Of a stretch of 64,000 nt of DNA, positions 37,392 through 47,215 are shown piece after piece. This DNA is from Sphingopyxis sp. Lineage in GTDB: Bacteria > Pseudomonadota > Alphaproteobacteria > Sphingomonadales > Sphingomonadaceae. The notes below the pieces were generated by a model, which was given only the letters and a program-made list of their open reading frames with translations, was not told the DNA's origin and ran no database searches. The stretch lies in contig PNNB01000047.1 in assembly GCA_013823985.1 (NCBI GenBank), positions 243,690-307,689 of the forward strand. Reading direction: 5' to 3'. Positions within the stretch are counted from its first letter, which is position 1, and every line of letters begins with the position of its first letter. The position numbers and the translations under genes were made by a program.

Positions 37392-38822
37392 TTACGCCTC
37401 AAGTTGACGCAAGAGAGCACGAACATCATTGTCCATATCGCTATCCTGTTTCCGCAGATCTTCCACCAATCGCACAGCATGGATGACCGTCGAATGATCG
37501 CGTCCTCCAAATTTGCGGCCTATTTCGGGATAGCTGCGTGGGGTCATCACTTTTGCAAGATACATTGCGACCTGGCGCGGCCGAACTACAGCGCGTGCAC
37601 GTCGCTTGGATGACATTTCGCTGCGGTCAATGCGGTAGTATTCGCAAACTGCACGCTGGATTTCATCAATCGTAATGCGACGACGGCATGCGCTGAGTAT
37701 GTCTTTCAACTGCTCTTCAGCCAGTGTTCGGGTCACCGGCTTTCCGGTTAGTTGTGCGTAGGCAAGAAGCTTGTTCAATCCACCTTCTAATTCTCGAACG
37801 TTACGGCTGATGGTGCGGGCAAGAAATTCGACCACATCTTCACCCACTTGCGCCTCGGGCATCTGGGCCAAACGTTGCTGCAAAATCGAGCGACGCAATT
37901 CAAGGTCCGCAGGTTGAATATCGGCCACCAAGCCCATCGACAGGCGCGACAGAATCCGTTGATCAACACCGTCCAAAGCCTGTGGCGCTCGATCGGCCGC
38001 TACTACGAGGCGTTTACCCGCACCGATAATCGCATCGATTGTGTGTAAAAACTCTTCCTGCGTCGAAACCTTGCCAATGATGAACTGGATATCGTCGATC
38101 AAAAGAACATCGACAGCGCGAAGCCTGGCTTTGAATTCCATGACTTCTTTGCGGCGCATAGCGGTTACAAATTCCATCATAAACTTTTCGGCCGACATGT
38201 AGATTATCTGCGCGTCGGGATTAACTTCGGCATAGGCATGGCCGATGGCGTGCATCAAATGGGTCTTGCCCTGCCCGGTCGCAGCCTGAAGATAAAGCGG
38301 GTTGAAGAGCGGCTTATCCTTTGCGGCCACGCGCTCTGCTGCGCTGAGTGCGAGAACATTCGTCTGTCCTTTGACAAAGTTAGCAAAGGTCATGCGCGGA
38401 TCCAGAGCGGAGCGCACCGGCAATGCTTCGGCCATATGCTGGGCTGCGGGCCGTTCCGTTACACCTGAGGGACGCAGCATCTCAACGCGCGCGGTTCCTG
38501 GGCGAGTACGGATTTTAAGCTGTTTGACACTCTTGTTGGTCGACACCCAAGCAAGACGGAGCCGATCTGCATAATGGTCCGACACCCAGCTCGCCGAGAA
38601 ATCCGAAGGCAGAAGCAGTTCCAAGGTACCCGTCAGGTCACAAAAATCGCCCAATGTGATCGATCGAATCCACTGACCATAGATCTGTGCTCCCAAGTCG
38701 CGGCGCAACCCGGAGGAAATGATCTGCCAATCGGCTTCAAAACGAGCGGTCAGCGCAGCTGCGGCATTGCCGTCTGTCTGTTGACCGGAACTGTTCTGCG
38801 ATACAATAATATTACCGGTCAC
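37392..38822 (-). CDS. dnaA: Chromosomal replication initiator DnaA
   Basis: About 476-residue initiator AAA+ ATPase. An N-terminal DnaB-contact domain, a Pro/Ala linker, Walker A ATGQGKTHLMHA, Walker B VLLIDDIQFI, and the C-terminal DnaA box-binding helix-turn-helix with signature GGRDHSTVIHAV. The start is unclear: GTG 38822 follows AGAGGGG at 10 nt spacing, while the longest frame begins at ATG 38864 (490 residues). No dnaN or gyrB is next to it; instead rpsT and mutM lie upstream, as in other sphingomonads. Confidence 0.93.
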   Translation of the reverse strand: MTGNIIVSQNSSGQQTDGNAAAALTARFEADWQIISSGLRRDLGAQIYGQWIRSITLGDFCDLTGTLELLLPSDFSASWVSDHYADRLRLAWVSTNKSVKQLKIRTRPGTARVEMLRPSGVTERPAAQHMAEALPVRSALDPRMTFANFVKGQTNVLALSAAERVAAKDKPLFNPLYLQAATGQGKTHLMHAIGHAYAEVNPDAQIIYMSAEKFMMEFVTAMRRKEVMEFKARLRAVDVLLIDDIQFIIGKVSTQEEFLHTIDAIIGAGKRLVVAADRAPQALDGVDQRILSRLSMGLVADIQPADLELRRSILQQRLAQMPEAQVGEDVVEFLARTISRNVRELEGGLNKLLAYAQLTGKPVTRTLAEEQLKDILSACRRRITIDEIQRAVCEYYRIDRSEMSSKRRARAVVRPRQVAMYLAKVMTPRSYPEIGRKFGGRDHSTVIHAVRLVEDLRKQDSDMDNDVRALLRQLEA

Positions 38823-38864
38823 CTTGTGCGAGCCCCTCTTTTCCACCCCTTGCCAGCATAACAA

Positions 38865-39201
38865 AACCGCGCGCTATACGCCGTCACACCAAGCCACAGA
38901 AAACCCCAGCCCATTTGTCGCCAAATGAAGCTCAATCTGTGTCCAAATCTCAATGTGAGGCACTGCCCGACTGTCGTCACGCGATGCTGGAAGTCTTTTC
39001 TTAGACGTCTCCAAACGAGTCGAGCAAGGGGCGCATTGCAAAAAAAATGAAATAAATGCTGTTGACTCTCTGCAAGCCAAGCAAAAGCGTAAATTTATTT
39101 TTAATCACCTGTTTTAGCGGTTTTTTCTGAACCCGATCGCGAAATTGATCTCCCGAATCGCGGGAAATCCTCGGGTTTGGATTATGACATTACGCCCAAA
39201 G
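38865..39201. other. Gene-free region upstream of dnaA
   Basis: About 340 bp between dnaA and the rpsT terminator. It contains an A+T-rich part (about 39040-39125) and GATCGCGAAATTGATC-type palindromic bits near 39140-39155. I see no convincing DnaA-box cluster, so it is more likely the dnaA promoter/leader than an origin. A likely promoter could not be fixed. Confidence 0.5.
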
Positions 39202-39230
39202 AAAAACCCGCCTCAGTTAGGGCGGGTTTT
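39202..39230 (-). terminator. Rho-independent terminator of rpsT
   Basis: Read on the minus strand: AAAACCCGCC, loop CTAACTGA, GGCGGGTTTTTC. This is a G+C stem of 6 bp extended by A/T pairs and followed by a U run. It lies 41 bp beyond the rpsT stop and separates it from dnaA. Confidence 0.85.
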
Positions 39231-39271
39231 GCGTAGATGCATCAGATCGCTCTGACGAGGATAAATGATGT

Positions 39272-39535
39272 TTAGGCGAGTGCGCCAACAGCCTTCGTCA
39301 ACCGGCCAAACTTACGCGAAGCGGTGTTCTTGTGCAGAACACCCTTGGATACGCCACGTGCCAGTTCAGGCTGTGCAGCAGCCAATGCCTCGGCGGCAGC
39401 AGCTTTGTCGCCTGCTTCGATTGCCGATTCCACTTTCTTCACGAAAGTACGAATGCGGCTGACGCGAGCGCCATTAACTTCGGTGCGACGCGCATTGCGA
39501 CGGATACGCTTTTTTGCTTGCGGCGTATTGGCCAT
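39272..39535 (-). CDS. rpsT: 30S ribosomal protein S20
   Basis: 87-residue basic ribosomal protein, binding 16S r[23 protein letters not shown] at the N-terminus and [23 protein letters not shown] at the C-terminus. The ATG at 39535 has GAGGA 8 nt upstream (an ATG 12 nt upstream is less likely). It lies downstream of mutM on the same strand, with its own promoter. Confidence 0.96.
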   Translation of the reverse strand: MANTPQAKKRIRRNARRTEVNGARVSRIRTFVKKVESAIEAGDKAAAAEALAAAQPELARGVSKGVLHKNTASRKFGRLTKAVGALA

Positions 39536-39599
39536 TTTAGTCCTCAAATTTCGTTAGATACGAGCCTCATCGTGCGATGCTTGCCCGTTGAAGGTGCCG

Positions 39600-39628
39600 C
39601 CCTTACCCTCGGGTTTCAGATTCGTCAA
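39600..39628 (-). promoter_or_regulatory. Probable rpsT promoter
   Basis: On the minus strand, TTGACG (39623-39628) is followed by a 17-bp spacer and TAAGGG (39600-39605). The predicted transcription start near 39593 gives a leader of about 58 nt with a GAGGA ribosome site. Confidence 0.4.
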
Positions 39629-39653
39629 CCTTCAAACGTCCCAAAAATGCGGC

Positions 39654-40466
39654 TTATCTTTGGCATTTCGCACAATAAAAGGTTGAACGCCCCGAATCCA
39701 CCCGACGCTTGACCTGTGCGCCACAGCCACAAGCCTCCCCCTCACGGCCATATACCCGCCAGTCTTTTGCAAAATACCCGAGTTCGCCATCAGGTGCCGC
39801 AAAATCGCGCAAGGTTGAACCACCTGCTGCAATCGCTGAGGTCAACACGGCCTTGATGGCGCTCACGAGTTTCACCAAACGTGGCTTGCTGATCTTTTCG
39901 GAAAGCGCATCAGGCGCGATGCCCGCCATGTTCAGAGCCTCACAAACATAAATGTTTCCCAGCCCTGCCACGATGTTCTGGTTCAGAAGCATCGCCTTTA
40001 TCGGGGCCTTACGTCCTTTTAGCGCCCGGTGAAGAATGTCGGCATCAAACTCCTCCGATAGGGGCTCTGGACCCATTTTTAGGAAGAATCGATATTCGGC
40101 AAGAGACCCGTTGGGCACAATATCAAGTGACCCGAAACGTCGGTGGTCGTTCAGTGCAACAACGCGACCCGCAGCGGTCTCGAGTAGAAAATGATCATGT
40201 TTTTCCAATTCGACTGGATCAACGCGCCACCGGCCGGACATTCCCAAATGAAATATCAAGACGTCCTCGCGGTCTGTATAAATAAGGCCATATTTCGCCC
40301 GCCGTCCAAGACCCGTGATCGTCGCACCTGTCAAACGCTGGCGCAAATCTGCCGGGATGGGCCACCTTAGGTCGGCGCGGAAAGCTTCCGCGCGCGTAAT
40401 CCGCTGGCCGTCCAGGACTTTGCGTAAACCGGAGACGGTTGTTTCAACTTCGGGGAGTTCAGGCAT
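39654..40466 (-). CDS. mutM: Formamidopyrimidine-DNA glycosylase MutM/Fpg
   Basis: 270-residue bifunctional DNA glycosylase/AP lyase that removes 8-oxoguanine and formamidopyrimidines. The N-terminal catalytic Pro is in MPELPEVET (Pro1 after Met removal, Glu2), then LIFHLGMSGRW, the H2TH region and the C-terminal zinc finger (CGCGAQ...FYCAKCQR). It complements mutY (8.3 kb) and nth (48.4 kb). Confidence 0.95.
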   Translation of the reverse strand: MPELPEVETTVSGLRKVLDGQRITRAEAFRADLRWPIPADLRQRLTGATITGLGRRAKYGLIYTDREDVLIFHLGMSGRWRVDPVELEKHDHFLLETAAGRVVALNDHRRFGSLDIVPNGSLAEYRFFLKMGPEPLSEEFDADILHRALKGRKAPIKAMLLNQNIVAGLGNIYVCEALNMAGIAPDALSEKISKPRLVKLVSAIKAVLTSAIAAGGSTLRDFAAPDGELGYFAKDWRVYGREGEACGCGAQVKRRVDSGRSTFYCAKCQR

Positions 40467-40618
40467 GAGCCAATGCTATGAATGCCTACCCCGCCATCTG
40501 TCTATTTCTTTATTCCCCTAAAATGGGAATTCGAGAAACAATTTGGTCAAGCGCGTCGATGCTATTTGCACGCATCAGCCTTTGCGACATCCGCAACTAT
40601 CGGCTAGGGACTCGCGCG

Positions 40619-41350
40619 ATGACTGAAACTGTATCCTTCGGCTACGAACAGGTGAGCCCCGAAGAAAAGACTGCGCGCGTCGGCGGCGTCTTTTCAAATG
40701 TCGCACGCAAATATGACATCATGAACGATGCGATGTCGGGCGGGATGCATCGGCTGTGGAAAGATAAATTTGTTCGGCGGGTAAAGCCGCAGGCGGGCGA
40801 AGACATTTTAGATATGGCCGGCGGAACTGGCGATATTGCCTTTCGTATGGAAAAATCGGGCGCGCAAGTCACGGTGTCCGATATCAACGAGGACATGCTG
40901 GAAGTCGGCATGGATCGGGCGATGAAACGCGGCATCGACACGTTGATCTGGTCACCCCAAAATGCGGAAACGCTGACCTTTCCGGATAAGCATTTCGACG
41001 CGTATACTATCGCCTTCGGTATCCGGAACGTAACCGATATTCCTGCCGCCTTGAAAGAAGCCCACCGCGTGTTGCGCTATGGCGGTCGATTCTTCTGCCT
41101 CGAATTTTCAACAGTAGAATGGCCAGGACTTGCGCATGCCTATGATGTCTATTCGGAACGCCTTGTTCCAAAACTCGGCAAAGCCATAGCTGGCGATGAA
41201 GACAGCTATCGCTATCTGGTCGAATCGATTCGTCGCTTCCCCGACATGCAAAATTTCAAGCGAATGATCGGTGAAGCCGGATTCGTTCAAACCAAGGTAG
41301 AACCGATCATGGGTGGATTAGTGGCTATCCACAGCGGTTGGAAAGTGTGA
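40619..41350 (+). CDS. ubiE: Demethylmenaquinone/2-methoxy-6-polyprenyl-1,4-benzoquinol methyltransferase UbiE
   Basis: 243-residue SAM-dependent C-methyltransferase of ubiquinone synthesis. Visible motifs: RKYDIMNDAMSGGMHRLWKD, the SAM site LDMAGGTGDIAF, YTIAFGIRNVTDI and LEFSTVEWPG. ATG 40619 gives the usual N-terminus. It is divergent from mutM (152 bp), and ubiB follows after 52 bp, a common ubiE-ubiB pair. Confidence 0.95.
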   Translation: MTETVSFGYEQVSPEEKTARVGGVFSNVARKYDIMNDAMSGGMHRLWKDKFVRRVKPQAGEDILDMAGGTGDIAFRMEKSGAQVTVSDINEDMLEVGMDRAMKRGIDTLIWSPQNAETLTFPDKHFDAYTIAFGIRNVTDIPAALKEAHRVLRYGGRFFCLEFSTVEWPGLAHAYDVYSERLVPKLGKAIAGDEDSYRYLVESIRRFPDMQNFKRMIGEAGFVQTKVEPIMGGLVAIHSGWKV

Positions 41351-41402
41351 AAATGCACTTGGCGGGATATCCCCTTCCCGAGGCGGGAAGGGTCAGGAGA
41401 AC

Positions 41403-42944
41403 ATGACCCGTCCGGCGACCCACATCCTGCGCCTGTTGAAATGGGGACGGATACTCGCCCGTCACGGCGCCCTGCGCGCCATTGAAGCAGACCGTAACAC
41501 GCCACCGCAGGTAAAACGGCTCTGCCGGATAGCCCGCTTTGGAACAATCCAGCCCAAAATGCCGGATTACGCAGGTGCATTCCGCGCGATCGGTCCGGCG
41601 GCCATCAAGCTGGGGCAAACCCTGGCGACACGGCCGGACATTATTGGGGTTGAGGCCGCACATAATCTTTTGACACTTCAAGACCAATTGCCGCCCGCCC
41701 CTTTCGATGCGGTCTATGCACAAATTGATTCCAGCCTGAACAAACCGGCAGAAGAACTGTTCGAGTACATCAACCCGGAAGCCGTCGGTTCTGCCTCCAT
41801 CGCACAAGTTTACAGAGCCCGAACAACTGAAGGCAAGGATGTCGCCGTCAAGGTACTACGTCCGGGTATTCGTGAGCAATTTGCCCGCGATATCGAAACC
41901 TATGAATGGGCGGCCGCGCATCTCGAAGCGCTCGGTGGCGAAGCAGCGCGCTTGCGGCCCCAACTGGTCATTGCCAATCTCAAAAGGTGGACGTTGCGCG
42001 AACTGGACTTGCGCCGCGAAGCCGCCAGCGCCTCAGAACTGAAAGATGCCATGGTTGCGGTGGATGGATATTCCATACCGGCAATCGACTGGGATCGTAC
42101 GTCGGGACGCGTGCTCACGCTGGAGTGGGTGGACGGAATCAAGATCTCAGATATCGATGCACTTAAAGCGGCAGGGCACGATCTCAATAAAATGGCTGAG
42201 AAACTGGTCCTGACCTTTTTGCGTCAGGCAATCTCAGAAGGCTATTTCCACGCCGATATGCATCAGGGAAATCTGTTCGTACGAACGGATGGTACTATTG
42301 TCGCGATCGATTTCGGTATCATGGGGCGTATCAACCGACAGGCCCGCTTCTGGCTCGCCGAAATACTATATGGCCTGACGACCGGTAACTATAAGCGCGT
42401 CGCGGAAATACATTTTGAGGCGCAATATGTGCCCAGTTACCATAATGTCGACGAATTTGCGACCGCGCTGCGCGCCGTTGGCGAACCGACACGAGGCAAG
42501 CCAGTGAGCGAATTGTCCGTCGGGCAGATGCTCGACAGTCTTTTCGCGATTACGCGTGACTTTGACATGCAAACCCAACCCCATCTGCTGTTGCTTCAGA
42601 AAACAATGGTGATGGTCGAAGGCATTGCTACATCGCTCAATCCAGCGATCAATATGTGGGATGTGGCCGCACCCTTCGTCCGTGACTGGATCAGAGGCGA
42701 GCTTGGGCCGGAAGCAATGCTCGCCGATGGCATAAAGAAGCAGGCCGACACATTGAAGATGATCCCCGACATCATCCGCAGGCTCGATGAACAGTTGCCG
42801 CGAAAAGGAGGTGCGCCAGAGCCGCCTCCCCTGCCACATGTAGATCTCATCTGGGAGAGGCGTGCGGGGGGCGGCTGGTGGCGCTATGCATTGGTCGCTG
42901 TTGTAGCTGCGGCCAGTGGCGCCGCAGGAATGTGGGCGCTTTAA
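41403..42944 (+). CDS. ubiB: Ubiquinone biosynthesis protein UbiB (atypical kinase/ATPase)
   Basis: 513-residue UbiB/ADCK family member needed for aerobic ubiquinone synthesis. The diagnostic KxGQ motif is present (AIKLGQTLATRPDII); the nucleotide site is AVKVLRPGI (Lys), the catalytic-like GYFHADMHQGN and the metal site AIDFGIMG are intact, and two C-terminal membrane helices end the protein (WWRYALVAVVAAASGAAGMWAL). AGGAG lies 7 nt before the ATG. Confidence 0.95.
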   Translation: MTRPATHILRLLKWGRILARHGALRAIEADRNTPPQVKRLCRIARFGTIQPKMPDYAGAFRAIGPAAIKLGQTLATRPDIIGVEAAHNLLTLQDQLPPAPFDAVYAQIDSSLNKPAEELFEYINPEAVGSASIAQVYRARTTEGKDVAVKVLRPGIREQFARDIETYEWAAAHLEALGGEAARLRPQLVIANLKRWTLRELDLRREAASASELKDAMVAVDGYSIPAIDWDRTSGRVLTLEWVDGIKISDIDALKAAGHDLNKMAEKLVLTFLRQAISEGYFHADMHQGNLFVRTDGTIVAIDFGIMGRINRQARFWLAEILYGLTTGNYKRVAEIHFEAQYVPSYHNVDEFATALRAVGEPTRGKPVSELSVGQMLDSLFAITRDFDMQTQPHLLLLQKTMVMVEGIATSLNPAINMWDVAAPFVRDWIRGELGPEAMLADGIKKQADTLKMIPDIIRRLDEQLPRKGGAPEPPPLPHVDLIWERRAGGGWWRYALVAVVAAASGAAGMWAL

Positions 42945-43050
42945 TGTCGTCGTACCGTGCGCATCGCATGGTCCATAGCGGCCCCGACAGGCCAGCCTTA
43001 CATCCACAATTTAGTTTGACGGCTTCCGATACGGAATTAAGCGATTAATC

Positions 43051-44316
43051 ATGGAAACCAAACGCATCCTGCTGATCGTGTCGGGTGGCATTGCCGCCTA
43101 CAAAGCGCTTGAACTTGTTCGGCTTCTGAAGCGGCAGGGCATTTCTGTTCGCGCGGTTATGACACAGAGTGCGACTGAATTTGTAACGCCTCTATCAATG
43201 GGCGTGATGACGGAAGATCAGGTCTATGGCGACATGTTCGACCTGAAAGAAGAACGCGAGATTGGGCATATCCAGCTTAGTCGTCAGGCTGACCTCATTG
43301 TCATATGCCCTGCGACCGCGAATATCCTCGCAAAGATGGCCGCAGGCATCGCGGATGATCTCGCTACGACCATATTGCTAGCTACGGACAAGCCCGTGTT
43401 GGCCGTTCCTGCCATGAATGTCCGCATGTGGCAGCACCCCGCAACCCAGAGGAATCTGGCACAATTGCGCGCCGACGGGGTGACCATCATGGAGCCGGAT
43501 TCGGGCGCAATGGCATGCGGAGAATTCGGGCCGGGGCGCCTACCGGAGCCCCCCGCAATCGCCGAACGGATATGCGCTATGCTTGGACATAGTTTTGATT
43601 CGGCCCTAACCGCCGGCCGCGCACCTACCACGTTGGAAGCGCAGCCCGATTTCGCGGACATCACCCACCGGCCGCTTTTCGGAAAGCGCGTTCTCGTAAC
43701 GGCCGGTCCAACGCATGAAGCCATTGATCCAGTTCGTTACATTGCCAACCGCTCATCCGGACGGCAGGGTTTTGCGATAGCCGCGGCCGCGGCGGAAATG
43801 GGCGCTGAGGTTACCCTGATCGCCGGACCGGTCCATTTGGTGACACCACCCGGCGTTATTCGCATTGATGTAGAAACAGCGCTGGAGATGCAGTCGGAAG
43901 TCGAAAAGGCCCTTCCAAGCGATGTGGCCATCATGGTTGCCGCCGTCGCTGACTGGCGCGCCGCCGACGCGCCCGTCCAGAAGATAAAGAAAGATGGCAA
44001 AGGCATCCCGCCGCTCACATTAACCGAAAATCCTGACATCCTCGCAAGCCTTGCGCAGCATAAGAACAGGCCTGGACTGCTTATCGGCTTTGCTGCGGAA
44101 ACCGAAAAGATTGTGGACCACGCACAAGCAAAGTTGGCGAAAAAGGGGTGCGACTGGATTGTGGCAAATGACGTCTCCGGCGATGTCATGGGAGGTGCCA
44201 ACAACGCCTTTCATATTGTCACCAAGGACGGAGTTGAAAGCTGGCCGGATAGCCCGAAGGACGTCATCGCCCGCAAATTAATGGAAAGGGTTGCTCATGC
44301 GATCGCCCAAGGTTGA
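43051..44316 (+). CDS. coaBC: Bifunctional phosphopantothenoylcysteine decarboxylase/synthetase CoaBC
   Basis: 421-residue enzyme catalysing two coenzyme A steps: condensation of phosphopantothenate with cysteine (CoaB, C-terminal) and flavin-dependent decarboxylation (CoaC, N-terminal). Motifs: [43 protein letters not shown], then the CoaB part [22 protein letters not shown] and VADWRA. The 3' end overlaps dut by 20 nt. Confidence 0.95.
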   Translation: METKRILLIVSGGIAAYKALELVRLLKRQGISVRAVMTQSATEFVTPLSMGVMTEDQVYGDMFDLKEEREIGHIQLSRQADLIVICPATANILAKMAAGIADDLATTILLATDKPVLAVPAMNVRMWQHPATQRNLAQLRADGVTIMEPDSGAMACGEFGPGRLPEPPAIAERICAMLGHSFDSALTAGRAPTTLEAQPDFADITHRPLFGKRVLVTAGPTHEAIDPVRYIANRSSGRQGFAIAAAAAEMGAEVTLIAGPVHLVTPPGVIRIDVETALEMQSEVEKALPSDVAIMVAAVADWRAADAPVQKIKKDGKGIPPLTLTENPDILASLAQHKNRPGLLIGFAAETEKIVDHAQAKLAKKGCDWIVANDVSGDVMGGANNAFHIVTKDGVESWPDSPKDVIARKLMERVAHAIAQG

Positions 44317-44746
44317 AGTACAGGTCAAGCGGCTGAACCATGGTGCCGGTTTGGCGATGCCTGACTATGCGACCGAAGGCGCGGCAGGCATGGACATTTG
44401 CGCCGCCGAAAGCCTGATACTGCGCGTGGGTAAACGCCACGCCGTTGCGACCGGCTTCGCCTTTGCCATTCCTGAAGGCTATGAAGTTCAGGTCCGGCCG
44501 CGGTCCGGCCTTGCGCTCAAGCATGGCATCACCTGCCTCAACACACCCGGAACCATCGACAGCGATTATCGCGGAGAAGTGAAAGTCATTCTTGCCAATC
44601 TGGGCGAGGACGATTTCCCCATTTCCAAAGGCGACCGTATTGCGCAGATCGTAGTGGCCCCCGTCACGCATGCCGCGATGGTCGAAGTTGATGATTTGGA
44701 CGATACCGTGCGTGGTGCCGGAGGTTTCGGTTCGACCGGAGTATGA
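44297..44746 (+). CDS. dut: dUTP pyrophosphatase
   Basis: 149-residue trimeric dUTPase, converting dUTP to dUMP and pyrophosphate, keeping uracil out of DNA. The five motifs are visible: [42 protein letters not shown], and the C-terminal [10 protein letters not shown]. The ATG at 44297 is used. It overlaps coaBC by 20 nt; the pairing is common in Proteobacteria. Relevant to the UdgX gene (uracil in DNA) elsewhere in the window. Confidence 0.95.
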   Translation: MRSPKVEVQVKRLNHGAGLAMPDYATEGAAGMDICAAESLILRVGKRHAVATGFAFAIPEGYEVQVRPRSGLALKHGITCLNTPGTIDSDYRGEVKVILANLGEDDFPISKGDRIAQIVVAPVTHAAMVEVDDLDDTVRGAGGFGSTGV

Positions 44747-44827
44747 CGGTCGCCCTATTTGACCGTCCTATTTGCCTACCCCGCACTCATATAGATTTGT
44801 CGCAGCTATGCTCTATACCCCTGAATA

Positions 44828-45595
44828 ATGGCTGACCTTACCGATCACCAACTCGACCGTTATGCGCGGCATATTGTATTGCGTGACATTGGCGGTGCCG
44901 GACAGGCGCGTCTGCTGGCCAGCCATGCCCTGCTGATCGGCGCAGGTGGCATTGGCAGCCCCGCGATCCAATATCTTGCTGCGGCCGGCGTCCGGACCAT
45001 CAGCGTTGTTGATGACGATGCAATATCCCTATCCAATTTGCAGCGGCAGGTGCTGTACAGCGAAACCCAGATTGGCGAAGCCAAGGTGGACGCTGCAGCG
45101 GAGGCGGTGCACCGGTTAAACCCGGATGTGGCATTTCATGCGATCCGAGGTCGTATTGATCATGCCACCTCATCGGACATTCTGAACGGTGTCGATGTCG
45201 TCATCGACGGCAGCGACAATTTTGCCACCCGCCTGATCGTCAACGACCTATGCCTGTCGGCGAAGGTCCCCCTCGTCAGCGCCGCCATCGGGCAATTTCA
45301 TGGCCAGATTGGCACCTTCACCGGATGGCAGCCCGACTCACCCTGTTACCGCTGTTTCGTCGGCGACGCGCATGACCCTGACGATTGCGACGACTGCGCC
45401 ACACAAGGGGTATTGGGAGCGATGTGCGGTCTCATGGGCAGCTTCGCGGCGATGGAAGCGATCCGTGTCCTGACTGGCTTTGGTGAGAACCAAAAAGGCA
45501 AGCTGCACATCTTTGACGGCATGACGCCATCCATGCGGAGCATAAAATTGCCGAAAGACCCGGCGTGCCGCAGCTGCGGTACGCTATCGTCCTAA
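44828..45595 (+). CDS. MoeB/ThiF-type adenylyltransferase
   Basis: 255-residue E1-like enzyme that adenylates the C-terminal Gly of MoaD or ThiS: LIGAGGIGSPAIQYLAAAGV (ATP site), DDDAISLSNLQRQVLY, RLNPD, DGSDNFATRLIVND, and two CxxC zinc pairs (CYRCF...DDCDDC; CRSCG). MoeB or a general sulfurtransferase E1; no partner gene is adjacent. Its stop overlaps that of the convergent sirtuin by 4 nt. Confidence 0.88.
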   Translation: MADLTDHQLDRYARHIVLRDIGGAGQARLLASHALLIGAGGIGSPAIQYLAAAGVRTISVVDDDAISLSNLQRQVLYSETQIGEAKVDAAAEAVHRLNPDVAFHAIRGRIDHATSSDILNGVDVVIDGSDNFATRLIVNDLCLSAKVPLVSAAIGQFHGQIGTFTGWQPDSPCYRCFVGDAHDPDDCDDCATQGVLGAMCGLMGSFAAMEAIRVLTGFGENQKGKLHIFDGMTPSMRSIKLPKDPACRSCGTLSS

Positions 45596-46317
45596 TCGGA
45601 TTGCTGGCTTAAAAGTTCTTCGACCCATCCCGGAACAACCTCGGTTGCTGGGCCGTGACGTGCTTCGTCGAACCAATGGCTTCCCTGACTGGGCTCAAGA
45701 TTCAGTTCGAGTGTTCGAACGCCCTGCTCACGCGCCTCCCGGACAAAGCCTGCAGCAGGATATACTGCCCCCGACGTCCCGATACTGACGAACAGGTCTG
45801 CCCGGTTTAACGCTGCGTGTATTTCATTCATTCTGTACGGCATCTCGCCAAACCAAACGATGTCCGGCCGCATCTGCCCGGGAGTTCCGCAAGCTGGGCA
45901 GGCAGGACGATCGAACAGCGTCCCGTACCAGCGATGCCGACCGTCGCAGGCCAGGCACCAGGCATTCAGATGTTCGCCATGCATATGCAGCAAACGACCG
46001 GCACCTGCGCGCTCGTGCAAGTCATCGACATTCTGCGTGACGATAAGAAGGCCACCCTTCCACTCCGCATCCAATCGCGCCAGTGCCTGATGTGCGGCGT
46101 TGGGCTCGACTTCTTGAATTCGTGCACGCCGCATATCGTAGAAACGAAGCACAAGATCCGGATCACGGGCGAAAGCCTCCGGCGTGGCGACGTCTTCGAC
46201 GCGATGCTGCTCCCATAATCCCCCCGCGCTTCGAAAAGTATCGATACCGCTTTCGGCGCTGACACCCGCGCCGGTCAGGATTACGATGTTACGTATTTCT
46301 GTCACCCGATGTTCCAT
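45592..46317 (-). CDS. cobB: NAD-dependent protein deacylase (sirtuin, CobB-type)
   Basis: 241-residue SIR2 deacylase that uses NAD+ to remove acetyl or succinyl groups from lysine. Motifs: LTGAGVSAESGIDTFR, TQNVDDLHERAG, LHMHGEH (catalytic His), the zinc Cys pairs CLACDG...CPACG and RPDIVWFGEMPY. The Tyr/Arg pair in FYDMRRARI region matches the class III (desuccinylase-type) pattern. It is divergent from dapB by 88 bp. Confidence 0.92.
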   Translation of the reverse strand: MEHRVTEIRNIVILTGAGVSAESGIDTFRSAGGLWEQHRVEDVATPEAFARDPDLVLRFYDMRRARIQEVEPNAAHQALARLDAEWKGGLLIVTQNVDDLHERAGAGRLLHMHGEHLNAWCLACDGRHRWYGTLFDRPACPACGTPGQMRPDIVWFGEMPYRMNEIHAALNRADLFVSIGTSGAVYPAAGFVREAREQGVRTLELNLEPSQGSHWFDEARHGPATEVVPGWVEELLSQQSD

Positions 46318-46405
46318 TCTTATGCTGAACTTGTTTCAGCAGGCTAATCTAGTAAGACCTTGGAATGAAATCACCAGCGGTGAAACAGGTTCGGGAAAAA
46401 GAGAC

Positions 46406-47131
46406 ATGAAAATTGGCATTATCGGCAGTGCAGGACGCATGGGACATGCATTGGTGGCAGCGATAACCGAAGCCGGGCAAGAATATGCAGGTGGTGTCGA
46501 CAAGGGAGATGATCTGACCACATTGGTGGCCGGGTCCGACGTGCTTGTCGACTTTTCGAGTCCACATGCTCTCGAAGCCAATCTGGATGCCTGTGTTGCG
46601 GCAGCCAAGCCAATAGTCATTGGAACGACCGGACTCGAAGAACGGCATCATTATCTGATCGATGATGCCGCACGCGATATTGCCGTTCTGCAAACCGGCA
46701 ACACATCGCTGGGCGTCACGATGCTCGCGGCGCTGGTTCAAAAAGCGGCTGCCCAGCTTGGAGACGATTGGGATATCGAAATTGTCGAAATGCACCACCG
46801 TCACAAAGTGGATGCACCATCCGGTACCGCAACGCTGTTGGGTGAAGCGGCCGCGAAAGGTCGGTCTATCGACCTCAAAACGCTTAGCGAAAGAGGTCGC
46901 GATGGCATTACGGGGGCAAGAAAGACGGGGAGTATCGGCTTTGCCAGTTTGCGGGGCGGCAGTGTTGCTGGCGACCACAGCGTGATCTTTGCCTCGGACA
47001 ATGAGCGTATCGAACTCATCCACCGGGCCGAGAACCGGGCCATTTTTGCCAAGGGTGCGGTGAAAGCCGCGTCATGGCTGAAGCAGCAGAAAGCCGGGCG
47101 TTATGGCATGCCGGAGGTTTTGGGTGTCTGA
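46406..47131 (+). CDS. dapB: 4-hydroxy-tetrahydrodipicolinate reductase DapB
   Basis: 241-residue NAD(P)H reductase in lysine/DAP synthesis. N-terminal Rossmann motif IGIIGSAGRMGHALV, VDFSSPHALEANL, IGTTGL, then the tetramerisation/substrate domain with EIVEMHHRHKVDAPSGTA. ATG 46406 gives the normal start. It works in the same pathway as dapE. Confidence 0.95.
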   Translation: MKIGIIGSAGRMGHALVAAITEAGQEYAGGVDKGDDLTTLVAGSDVLVDFSSPHALEANLDACVAAAKPIVIGTTGLEERHHYLIDDAARDIAVLQTGNTSLGVTMLAALVQKAAAQLGDDWDIEIVEMHHRHKVDAPSGTATLLGEAAAKGRSIDLKTLSERGRDGITGARKTGSIGFASLRGGSVAGDHSVIFASDNERIELIHRAENRAIFAKGAVKAASWLKQQKAGRYGMPEVLGV

Positions 47132-47215
47132 TGGGTTTAATCCAGCGACGCCAATTGCTTATAGACATTTTTTTTGGAGACATTACCCATAGCCAAGGGC
47201 TACGGGGGTTGTCTT

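Noticed and set aside
38865..39201. Possible replication origin upstream of dnaA
   Set aside because: A+T-rich but no cluster of good DnaA boxes; better explained as dnaA leader.
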